Shown piece by piece: positions 54,383 through 64,000 of a stretch of 64,000 bases of DNA (positions are counted from its first letter, which is position 1; each line of letters begins with the position of its first letter). A program made the translations under genes and the position numbers. The notes beneath the pieces are model-generated. The model was not told the origin of the DNA and did not search any database. It was given only the letters and a program-made list of their open reading frames with translations. This stretch comes from Canna indica. Taxonomy: Eukaryota > Streptophyta > Magnoliopsida > Zingiberales > Cannaceae. The stretch covers positions 28,872,501 to 28,936,500 of the forward strand of contig CP136890.1 of assembly GCA_034359265.1 (NCBI GenBank). The letters are read 5' to 3'.

Positions 54383-55725
54383 TTATATATATATATATTT
54401 TGCAATAAAAAGACTAAAGATAGTATTAATCTCCCGGAAGACCGGAAATAATACAGTCTGAGATAAGTTCGGGGGGCCGAGAGGAGGACAAACAGTGGTC
54501 TCCTTATGAACTCTAGCCCAGTTTGCTGCCCAATGGGCAGCTTTGTTTACATTGTGAGGAATGAAAGAAAAAGTTACACATTTAAATTTTGGAACGATAC
54601 TTTGAATATCATGAATAATTGAAGAAATCCTCCAAGGTACAACCGCAGCATGATTAAGGGAATCAATCAACAATTTGCAATCTGATTTAATCAACACCTG
54701 CTCCAATAGATTTGAGAAGGCAAAAGATAAAGCATGCCAAACTTCCAAACTTTCACAAATCAAAACAGAGTTAGCAGGGATATAATTACAAAAGGCATAA
54801 GTACAAACACCCAAGTGGTTTCTAATGATACATCCGGAACCACCCTCATTAATTTTGAAAGAACCGTCACAGTTTATTTTAAAAAAATGTAAGGGTGGGG
54901 GCTGCCATCGAGGAGTATTGATGGCGGAAGGAGTAATGCCCTCAGACACGTATTTGTTCTTATAATGATTTGCAAAATCATAATTCAGGTAATAGGAGTG
55001 AAGTTGGAAGGCTTTTCATCTCCATGCAAAATAGAATTTCGAAAAAATCATATGAACCAAAGAGTGTTAGCAATAATGGCTGAGGAACAAGAATTCCTAG
55101 AGGAATTTGAGTCTTGGCTTAGCCAGCTACCAGAACACCAATCATTCCTATTGGAAAAATCCAAGTTAAGCTTAGAACCCAAAAGAGACCAGATCTCGGA
55201 AGCATAAGAACAATCACAAAAAAGATGATAAATCGATTCGTCTTCAAGATTACAAAGAACACAAATCTTTGTAGCAGAAATTCCCAAGTGAAGTAATCTC
55301 AATCGAGTAAGTAATCGACCATGAAAAAACTTCCACAAATTTTTTTTCACTTTTGGAGAGGTATTAAGATGCCACATTTTTTGCCAAATTAGATCAAAAC
55401 CAGTAGGAATGAGTGTATGATTTTTCACAAAACTGTACGTAGAAGATGAAGAAACCAAACCAGATTCCTCATTTTCCCAAATGAAGGTATCCTCGTAGGG
55501 ATCCTTAGGCAACCGAATACATCCGATAGCAGCCCCCAAATCCTTGTTGCAGATAGAGTCAACAATAAAATTAGACCAATGCATATTATCCATTAAATTA
55601 TGAACATGAGTGATAGAGTGAAGCAAGTTAACATTAATAAAGGTAGGCTTAATAGCTAAGGGCATATCAAACACCCACTTATCATTTGAGAAGGAGGTAT
55701 TTGCTCCAAAACCAATAAGCTTGAG
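54383..55725 (-). mobile_element. 5'-truncated L1-type LINE
   Basis: On the minus strand, first a zf-RVT-type zinc region: FHGRLLTRLRLLHLGI and CVLCNLEDESIYHLFCDC (55674-55048). Then an RNase H domain of the plant L1 type: FFKINCDGSFKINEGGSGCI (54890 region, catalytic D in CDGS), ICESLEVWHAL, KSDCKLLIDSL and HNVNKAAHWAAN (to about 54530). The reading frame shifts between the two. The RT is not in the window: sequence upstream is cut at 55725 by the Gypsy LTR. The 3' end carries a TA-rich tail near 54385-54401. Confidence 0.8.
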
Positions 55726-56378
55726 GAAAACCTAGCAATTGAAAAATCGACGAACAAACAAGGTAATCCGACAAGAAATCGTACAAAACAGTGATTACAC
55801 GTCGATAAAACCAAGATCCGTCGGAAAGATCGCGAGAAAACTCATCCTATCACAACTAGGGGTTCTGCTACCCGCCTCCCCCATGCTTTCAAATTCTAAC
55901 CACTCACCTAGATTGCGGAGAACGAAAGATCGGGTGACGACGACTTGAAATTTTCCAATGACGACGCGAAATCCCGGATCGATCCAAGTCCCCCCCTTCT
56001 CCTAGCTCTTCTTCCTCTCTCCCTAGGCAGCCTTGTGCGACTCAAAGGATGAGTCGCATGGCTCCAAGATGAGGGGTTTTAATCCCTCATCTAGCTTCCC
56101 AAAAATAGTTCCTGGACTCACTTGACTCATACTCGAGACTCGACTAAACCCGAACTCAACTTGGGTTCTGACTCAACCCACAATATGATTTGATTTAACT
56201 TGATTTAATGTATGATTTCATAAAAGGAAAGTTAATCACCCAAATAGATTCCATGAATCATTAGTCGAGTCATACCTTTTCACTCGAGGCGATCCTGAGA
56301 CTCGACTCGACAACCCCCGGGTTCGGCGCGCTGCACCAAAACAAATTTTTATATTAGGAAATTTTTCCGTATCTTACA
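55726..56378 (-). repeat. Truncated LTR of the deleted Gypsy element
   Basis: It is near-identical to 60838-61490, including the GTGCGACTCA hairpin (56035-56059), TATA-like box (minus, about 56083-56092) and the CTTACA end. It stops at CCTAGCAATTG. Confidence 0.9.
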
Positions 56379-57230
56379 ACCTTCCCCCCTTAAGGGAAAT
56401 TCGTCCTCGAATTTACTTGAATAACAAGGACTTACCGGCTCCTCAAACAAGGAAGGGTAGCACTCTCTCGTGTCCTGCTCTACCTCCCAAGTGGCCTCTT
56501 GCCCAGAATGGTGCTCCCATCTGACCTTTATTAGGGGAATTTCTTTGGACCTTACCTTCCTGATTTGGCGGTCAAGAATCTCTACCGGCCTTTCCTCGAA
56601 TGAGATGGCCGAATCTACCTCAATAGAAGAGGGCTCGATCACATGCGAATCATCTTTTACATACTTCCACAACATGGATACATGGAAGACTGGGTGCACT
56701 CTGCTCAGGCTAGGAGGCAATGCCAGCTCATAGGCCACCTCGCCCCTTCGCTTGAGAATGGAAAAAGGCCCAATGTATCTAAGGCTCAGCTTCCCCTTCT
56801 TCCCAAATCAGACCACCCCTTTCATAGGAGAGACCTTCAGAAAGACTAAGTCACCCTCTACAAATTCCAATTCCCTGGCCTTCTTGTTGGCATACATTTT
56901 CTGTCGACTCTGGGCCACCAGCAATCTTTCCTTTATGGCCTTTACTTTCTCTATCGCTTCCTCAACCAGATCGGGGCCCACCATGAGTGATTCCCCGGCC
57001 TCAAATCAGCCCACCGGAGACCTACATCGCCGCCCATACAAAGCCTCAAAAGGAGCCATGCCAATGCTACTGTGATAGCTATTATTGTAGGCGAACTCTA
57101 TCAGCGGTAGGTGCCTCTCCCTATCGTCGGCCATATATAGGACGCATGCTCTCAGTATGTCCTCCAAAGTTTGGATGGTCCTCTCTGACTGCCCGTCAGT
57201 CTGCAGATGGAAAGCTGTGCTAAAACGCAC
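56349..57230 (-). pseudogene. Integrase C-terminus and chromodomain
   Basis: The reading starts in the integrase core end: [20 protein letters not shown] (E of the D,D-35-E triad region) and [20 protein letters not shown] (57200-57030). After one UGA (about 56815) come the C-terminal domain (GDLVFLKVSP, LSLRYIGPFPIL) and the HPVFHVSML motif. A chromodomain-like segment (DRQIRKVRSKEIPLIKVRW, EATWE) ends the frame at 56349. The order identifies a Tekay/Del-type chromovirus, by family knowledge. Confidence 0.85.
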
Positions 57231-57900
57231 CTGGGTACTCTATGTCCTCCAAAGTGGGTAGGAGTATCAAATCCGCACTCAACACATGGCCGCAGATGAG
57301 CACCTCACAGCCTTGATATATTGAATTTTCTAAGATTGCATCGCCCGTAGGCGTTGATACTATCAATGGCCCATCGAGCATAGAGGGTGTCATCGGCAAT
57401 TTTGCAGCAAATATGGCAGACACAAATGAGTGTGGCACCCAGATCAAATAGAACATAAGCAGCGGATGAACATACTAGAATAGTACATGTTACCACTGCC
57501 TTAGACGCCTCTGCCCCATCACGGTTCATAGCAAACACCCTGGCAGTCAGTCTCTCTAAATGGCTAGCTTGCGGCCCCCTTTGAATGCCACAGTCGACCC
57601 CTAGATCCCTTCGGTCAAAATTTCTTCTTTGCCGGCCCGTCATTCCTCTCGAACTGCACCAAGGCTTCCTTCCGAAGGGCCTCATCCACCACCTGTGAAA
57701 GAGTGGAATCCTCGGTGTAGTGGATGAACCTGCCTATCTAAGGCCTAAATCCCCCCAACAAACCTCTTGACCCTAGTAGTCTCAGATGCCACTGAGGTCT
57801 GATGATATTTGGAAAATCGGTGAAATTCCATCTCATACTCTGACACTCACATGCCACCAGACTTGCGCAGCATCTCAAAGTCCCGTGCCCGCTTATCGCG
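57220..57900 (-). pseudogene. Gag C-terminus and protease remnant
   Basis: Minus-strand frames hold a LSQVVDEALRKEAL-type gag segment (about 57690), RVFAMNRDGAEASKAVV (about 57540) and the retropepsin region VLFDLGATHS-like (57440-57425; D-L-G in place of D-T/S-G), then CEVLICGHVLSADLILLP (57305-57255). At 57230 the sequence switches to the integrase core end, marking a large internal deletion of RT and RNase H. Confidence 0.75.
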
Positions 57901-58639
57901 AACACTCATTAATACATGTCATGCTCATGAATGCCAAAATCACTCGGCCCATGCCGGCCCCACAAAAACCAATACTTTCATACGACCCAAACCGGCCCAA
58001 ACCTAGCAATCATACAAGTCGGCCATTAGAATCTTTCTAGCGAGCCTTCTACCCAAGCCCTCTCTGGTTGGGAATGGCCCACCCAACTAAATCCACTCGG
58101 GTCTAAGGTTAGTGTGGCTCCCCTTGGGTCTAACGTCAGCGTGGCTCACTCACGCAGTACCAAGACCCAAAATCGACTTGCTGAGTCGGGACCAACTTGC
58201 CAAGTCGGTACGCTTCTCAGCTCGGCCATCGCTCATCCACAAGCACAAACACAATCAATATCTATGTACAGTACGCACAAGTACATAAAGAATATTTTCT
58301 ACCGACAATCGGGGTACGCGTCTACGCGCCCCAACTCGACCCTCTCTTGGGTCTAAGCTCATGGCTCTATGTTTTATTACCCAATTTACTGCCATTGCCG
58401 CTTAGTGCAACATTGGGAGCCTCCATTACACTATCACAGAAAAGAAAAAGTTTCCTGTCATATAATAAATTTTTAACAGAAGCTTTTGAAATTTACTAAC
58501 CGCATGATGCGCTGAGTGCAGGAGTGGTCGCCCAATCTCGTAGCATAACTATACCGTATGTTGGCACACTAGCATATGCCTCATACGGTACTCAACACTG
58601 AGTCATAGACAAGACCTAACCTAGTGCTCTGATACCATT

Positions 58640-58810
58640 TGTTACAACCCCTGCTTGATGGGATAGCTGACCCACCAACTTCATAGGCCGACCTATTGGC
58701 CTAATTAAAATGCTTAAGCTGAAGTTGATGGTAGCACACTCATCAAGTCTTATAAGCCAATATAACATCCAACATACTCCCAATGTGGGACTAAATCGGG
58801 GTATTATAAT
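58640..58810 (-). repeat. Short LTR-like segment with primer site and purine tract
   Basis: The segment TGTTACAACCCC...CGGGGTATTATAAT is preceded (58626-58637) by a methionine-type primer site (reverse complement TGGTATCAGAGC) and followed by CTCCCCCACTTA (58811-58822, a purine tract on the minus strand). This is the size and architecture of a small (TRIM-like) LTR. It lies in the leader of the deleted Gypsy element. No second copy was found in the window. Confidence 0.45.
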
Positions 58811-59000
58811 CTCCCCCACTTATGTCTTGACGTCCTTGTCAAGACCCAACTCGAGTCTAACACATAGCCCAGAATCACACCCAAGTCGGCGGCATGTGAG
58901 GCCTAGCCTAATAGCGGCTCCACCCCATCACCCGGGCAGCCCTTTCTCACATAGGCTCCCTCACCATGCTTAGGACTAGGTCTTGCTCTGATACCAACTT

Positions 59001-61490
59001 TGTCACACCCCAATTGAGGGTAGTGTGATTGGCCAGGGCCTACATCCTGCTCTGTAGCCTACTGTCTACACTGACACAAATAAAACCAAGACATATCAAA
59101 TAAAAGAAATCTCAACACACTTTATTAAAAGTTTTCAAAGTCTCAATTTTTATGTTTTCCAAAACAAGTAAGAACACCAAAATCAAAATAACTGAACGTT
59201 CAAGTAACAAGTTTTACAATTCTTTTTCAAATACAACTGTTAGTGCAGAAACAAAACAAACACTACTAGACACTGGTCTAAGACTCATGGACGCTGCTAC
59301 AAGATATGGCACCACCTCCCGCCCACCAGCTGCGCCATGTCGACAAGCTAAGTCACTGCTCATGCTTTGCAAAAATAAAAAATAAACTGTGAGTCCACTT
59401 GGGACTCAGTGAGTGGCTCTAGTGAACCTCTACATAAGCATCAGTTATGCATGTATCATATAAGGCAACAAAATGAATGTACAAGGAGGTAAAATACTTC
59501 TAATGCGACTACCGACCCCCAATGGATCAATTTGAACAACTGAATATGATAACCTGCCATCTCGGCCTATCAAGCCTTCGGCATCCGGCCCTTGGGCCTG
59601 CTTATGGAATAAATATCTTGGCTACAGCCGTCCCTACCACATCAGGTAGTATCATACTGGCCATCGGCCACATCATCTCAAGATGTAAGCAAATAATCCC
59701 AGGCCATCGACTAGGATGGTCCACTAGTCTTCGGACACCGTCTGGGGTAAGGATAGCTAGTCCCACCCAACTGGGGTCTGGCACCTAGCGGGCCTATTGG
59801 CGCACCTCAAGACCCAACACCGGCTGAGCTGAGCATTGGTCATTCCCGACCTCCACGCTCCTCGGCGGACCATCTCAAGCACATCATACAATCAATATCC
59901 TAGGGTTTCCATATATACACTTCGAGCCATTGCCCGTATCTGGCCCTAATCCGGGCTACATGGTCAAAAATTTATGTTGTCCTTTCACAATGTGTACACC
60001 TAGGAGTTTTAGGTTTCCAAATGTTTACAAGAAGTCCTAGAAGTGATATCGTCTCATAGCTAAGTTTCCATATAAACACGAAGGACGTCTCGCGACGCCT
60101 TATATGTTGTCTACCCTTCTACACTATCTTGGGTGAGGAATTCCTTGTACCGACTTTGGAATTCCGCCCATGAACATTTTTGGATAGCATGTATAATCTA
60201 AAGAAAAATATTCAAATGTTACAACATCTACTATAAATAACCACAATATTCATGCATAACAACTTTACACTACCTTAGAAATTAAGCTCAATAAGAAACA
60301 ATTATCTAAAATGGCAAGGTAGTAATGAATTAAAAAATGTAGGAAATACTAAGCATGGTAAGCAATTGCAACATTTCAAAATTTGAAGATCTAATGCTAA
60401 GGATGGTCATTCCAAAGTATTGTCATACCTACATGTGTGAGCCTTATAATCAAGTAAGTTTCCATCCAAAGCTACTCTCTTCTCCCCTCCCTAGCCTTGG
60501 CCGAGCCATGAGCAAGGAAAACCTTGCTCGGCCATGGCCCTTAAGGTAGGAAAGGGAAAGGAGACTCTAGCTATACCTCAAATTCTTCGATTCCGAATAT
60601 AACTTAATATCAATGGACTGTTTTACCCATTCCCTTACCCTTGGCCGAACCCTCTTCATGAGGTGTAGGGTTCATTTGGCCACATCAAAGAGATCTAGGG
60701 AAGACATGCTTCATAACGCGTGAAATTTACGATTTGAACTACATCAATCATGAACATGAGATCATCCAAGGGCCTTCTTGCCGTCAAGGGAATCGGGAAA
60801 ATTTTTGGCATGACCTTTCCCTTTTTCCCATGTCTCGGCAGCCCTAGCAATTGAAAAATCAATGAAGAAACAAGGTAATCCGACAAGAAATCGTACAAAA
60901 TAGTGATTACACGTCGATAAAACCAAGATCCGTCAGAAAGATCGTGAGAAAACTCATCCTATCACAACTAGGGGTTCGGCTACCCGCCTCCCCCATGCTT
61001 TCAAATTCTAACCACTCACCTAGATTGTGGAGAACGAAAGATCGGGTGACGACGACTTGAAATTTTCCGGCGACTACACGAAATCCCGGATCGATCCAAG
61101 TTCCCCCCTTCTCCTAGCTCTTCATCCTCTCTCCCTAGGCAGCCTTGTGCGACTCAAAGGATGAGTCGCACGGCTCCAAGATGAGGGGTTTTAATCCCTC
61201 ATATAGCTTCTCAAAAATAGCTCCTGGACTCACTTGACTCATACTCGAGACTCGACTAAACCCGAACTCAACTTGGGTTCTGATTCAACCCACAATATGA
61301 ATCGATTTAACTTGATTTAAGGTATGATTTCATAAAAAGAAAGTTAATCACCCAAATAGATTCCATGAATCATTAGTCGAGTCATACCTTTTCACTCGAG
61401 GCGATCCTAAGGCTCAACTCGACTACCCTCGGGTCCGGTGCGCTGCACCAAAATAGATTTTTATATTAGAAAAATTTTTCGGGTCTTACA
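59001..61490 (-). repeat. Complete 2.49-kb LTR of the deleted Gypsy element
   Basis: It runs from TGTCACACCCC (plus-strand left) to GGGTCTTACA (right), i.e. TG...CA on the minus strand. It has a hairpin (61147-61171) beside a TATA-like box and no ORF of interest. Its right end abuts the Copia LTR remnant at 61491. Confidence 0.8.
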
Positions 61491-62340
61491 GCCCATTGAC
61501 GACACCTTGAATTGGGGGGGGGGGTTATAAATACCCACCCAAAACTCTCTCCCAGTTGGTTGTTGATGCCTCAAAATCAAAAAGAGTGATCCTAAGCATC
61601 TTCTAAGCTTTCTCTTGATCAAATCTTCCAAACCTAGCCCTTGATCCCTCAATCTCAAGTGTTCATCATTGAAGGGTCATTCAAGCTTGCTAGGCTCAAC
61701 AAGAAGAGGTGATTCTATTGTGATAAGTTCTTTTTCTCTCTTCTTGTGAGTAAAGTATTTTTTGGTTTGCTTTTGATTGTATTAATTTGATCGCGTAATA
61801 GACCTTGTGTAGGGTCTAGCTAGTTTGTGGTAACCTTGGTGTTTAAAGTGTAAAGCCACTTGTGTAAAACTAGATTAGGAGTTGTTCTTAGGAATTGAGG
61901 TGGGAGGCTCATTCAGTGTGAAGGTGGATACTTTCGGGTGTGGAAATACCTTCGAAGGGAGTGTAGGGTCTTTTTGGTGTAAAGTCCTCAATTATAAGCT
62001 ACTCTTAATATAGTGCATTTGTGTGTGAAATCCTAAGCACGGGTCTTAGGTAGTGGAGTAGGTGGTTAGCCGAACCACTATAAATTCCTTTGTATTAGCA
62101 TTGTTCTACTTGCGTTTGCTTAACTGCTTTATTTTATCGCGTCTTTATTTAATCATCAAATTGTGAATTGCCTAAGTTTAAGAAAATGATTAAACACGAA
62201 AAATCAAAATTAGGCAAAAGATTTAGTTGACACACTATTCACCCCCCCTCTAGTGTGACCATTTTATCAACAATTGGTATCAGAGCAGGTCGTAGATTGA
62301 GATTTCACCATCTTCTCTACATATAGTCTCGATCTGAAAA

Positions 62341-62886
62341 ATGGCACTAGAGTTGGTAGCGTCTGTACCACCTAGGTTTGATGAGTCAAACTTTGGTCTT
62401 TGGAAAGGAAGAATGTATACATTCTTAGAGACTCAAGGTATAGGTGTGTTTAATATGGTAAAGTCAAAATACATAGAACCTAAGAAAAATATGGATGCAT
62501 GGACCCAAGAACAAATTAACAAGTTAGAGTTAAATGCAAAGACAACAAATTGCATATATTGTTCTTTGGAAAATAACACTTTTGAAAAAATCATGCATTG
62601 TACTTCGACATATGATATTTGGGCTACTCTGAACATGCTTTATGACTATGCTAAAACTGAAGAACTTGTTACCCTAAATGAAGGAGATGATGAAAATTTT
62701 CATACTCCTATATCTAATGAAGTTCTTGAAGCTAATAGTGTGTCTAGTCAAAAAAGTACAAAGAGTCGGAAGAGAAAGGTGATATGTCACCTATGCAATG
62801 AGAAAGGACACATGAAGAAGAATTGCCCTAGTATGAAGAACAAGGCAAAACGGAGGTCAAATGCTTCCACAAAGCTAACATCATGA
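62341..62886 (+). pseudogene. Copia gag with CCHC knuckle, internally deleted
   Basis: The frame begins MALELVASVPPRFDESNFGLWKGRM, the Copia gag start (F-x-x-x-NF--WK), then NMDAWTQEQ and IYCSLENNTFEKI (normally A-L), and moves directly from DIWATLNMLYDYA to TEELVTLNEGDDENF, so the central gag is missing. The zinc knuckle CHLCNEKGHMKKNC (C-x2-C-x4-H-x4-C) is intact. The stop comes at 62884. The N-terminal fold is still readable over 181 codons. Confidence 0.8.
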
Positions 62887-63541
62887 ACATTGATGAGGAG
62901 GTATGCTCCTCTTCTAGTCATGAAAATTATAATCATAGATCTAATTGATCTAGTTCCTCGGATCTTCTATATGATGAATTATTAGACGAATGTAAAATTA
63001 TGTATGCCTAACTTGATCGTTAAAAGGACAAAGAAAATAAAAAATTGAAAGAAAAAAATTTGTCACTTAGTTCTCATTTACATGAAGTAAAACTAGAAAA
63101 TTAGGAACTAAAAATTAATGCCACTAATTCATGTCATGATCTCTTAGATATTGACACTAATGATTTAAAAACAAAAATGACATTTTGAAAAAGGAAAATA
63201 GCTTGTTAAAAACTCAATTGCATGCATTGCATAAATCTATGAATGATGTAAAAAATGAAATGTTAATTTTGAATAAGAAGATTAATGCTTCTTCTTTTAA
63301 AAGATCTAGAAATCAAAATGATTCATTTAGGAAACCCCAAAACAAAAATGCTTTTTCTAAGAATGCTTATGTTCATCATAACTCACATGCTAAGCATTCC
63401 AATGCTAGATCCCATGCCCATGGTATAAATAAAAAGAAATTTAATGGACATTATTTTTGTTATGAAATTTTTGGCCATGTCATTAATGATTGTGCTTTCA
63501 AGAAAAAATCCAAGTGTGTCAAAGACATTTTGGGTTCTTAA
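62887..63541 (+). pseudogene. Coiled, Lys/Asn-rich continuation of the Copia gag
   Basis: The frame at 63185-63541 has a coiled-coil part (LLKTQLHALHKSMNDVKNEM), His/Asn/Ser-rich sequence and a second knuckle-like CYEIFGHVINDC. The same FGH...C motif occurs in the other Copia element (about 12570-12610). Between 62887 and 63184 are stop-containing frames of the same composition. This corresponds to the long Copia gag tail. Confidence 0.65.
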
Positions 63542-64000
63542 GTCCTCTAATCCCCAAGGACCCAAAGTCATTTGGGTACCAAAGATCTCATGCTCTTTTG
63601 TAGGGGGAGCTACCACACAAGGATGAATGAGAAATGAAATATTGAAATTGACCTTGGATCCAAATGAGAAATATTCCAAGAGGTTGCAACTTCAAGCTAT
63701 CATGATGCCATAGGTATGGAAATTGGCATCAAAGACCTTGGTATCATCTCCTATACTCTCTTGCTTAAATCATAGTTGGAATTTTGATATATGTTTAATA
63801 TTAGTAGATTCTCCCCTCTTGATAAGTTGCAAAAACATTTTTGACTTTTGATTTTCGGTCTCTTCGGAGACCTATGTAGCCTATAACGGGCTAATGCAAC
63901 ATTGCGATTCTAAATCATAGGCTAATTGTGATCTTTCGGTTTTCAACCAATAGGAAGGGTTGGAGGTCTTACTTTTCAAAATATCATATTTTGAGATCTC
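63542..64000 (+). other. Downstream non-coding region of the Copia element
   Basis: Only a short continuation (NPQGPKVIWVPKIS, about 63551-63592) resembles the segment just before the protease in the other Copia element. After that no protease site is seen up to the end. Confidence 0.5.

Larger units (their letters stand above)
55726..61490 (-). mobile_element. Deleted chromodomain Gypsy element with a truncated left LTR
   Basis: The complete LTR is 59001-61490 (2490 bp; on the minus strand TGTAAGACCC to GGGTGTGACA). The other LTR (55726-56378) keeps only the first 653 bp, so the element lost its far end where it meets the LINE. A primer site TGGTATCAGAGC (58985-58996 minus) and a purine tract beside 56379 place it on the minus strand. 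Between them are gag/protease and integrase C-terminus/chromodomain, with RT, RNase H and the integrase core missing. No matching target-site duplication remains. Confidence 0.8.
61491..64000 (+). mobile_element. Copia-type element with gag, continuing past the window
   Basis: A truncated LTR (61491-62272) has TATAAATA at 61526-61533 and the C-tract hairpin (62231-62257), ending ATCAACA. It is followed by a primer site TTGGTATCAGAGC (62275-62287) and gag (from 62341). No protease, integrase or RT is seen by 64000, although there are about 460 bp after the last gag segment. The 5' end of the LTR is missing. Confidence 0.8.

Overview
This window looks like nuclear DNA of a flowering plant; a monocot is possible but I cannot prove it. 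It holds intron-split plant genes, Copia and Gypsy LTR retrotransposons, plant hAT, CACTA and Mutator relatives, a tRNA-derived SINE and an L1-type LINE. I see no rRNA or tRNA gene, no CRISPR array and no prokaryotic gene organisation. At least three quarters of the window is transposon-derived.

The host-gene core is about 24.1-49.4 kb. An 11-exon gene (CDS 25174-49389, 772 codons, fully open when spliced) encodes the plant homologue of RMC1 (Mic1/C18orf8), a subunit of the MON1-CCZ1 Rab7-activating complex. Just upstream, apparently in the 5' leader of the same transcript, is a small intron-split ORF (24610-25152) with a clean CX9C-x12-CX9C pattern resembling the complex I assembly factor NDUFAF8. 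Its stop lies 21 nt before the RMC1 start codon, so the locus looks bicistronic or like a long conserved upstream ORF. Two TGGGCC (site II-like) motifs precede it.

RMC1 introns 2 and 9 are swollen by transposons. Intron 2 (6.0 kb) holds a deleted Gypsy element (25999-29719) with a hAT MITE inside its gag, then a second hAT MITE. Intron 9 (11.7 kb) holds a decayed hAT transposon (37247-about 48042) that received a SINE, a 7.1-kb minus-strand chromodomain Gypsy element (40115-47244, itself carrying another hAT element in one LTR) and a hAT MITE.

Left flank: 1-1455 is probably LTR sequence. A degenerate Tat-like Gypsy element spans 1611-20466. It was split by two solo Copia LTRs in opposite orientation (5689-7432 and 7802-9405) and by a whole Copia element (9895-17652), and its 3' non-coding region carries two tandem-repeat arrays. 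Decayed CACTA transposase follows at 21.5-22.7 kb.

Right flank: non-coding sequence, a Gypsy gag relic (51.2-52.0 kb), a Mutator-type MITE (53109-53661), the 3' end of a LINE (54383-55725), a deleted minus-strand chromodomain Gypsy element (55726-61490, 2.49-kb LTR) and the start of a gag-bearing Copia element that runs off the window.

Exon boundaries, domain calls and target-site duplications were read by eye. No alignment or database search was run.
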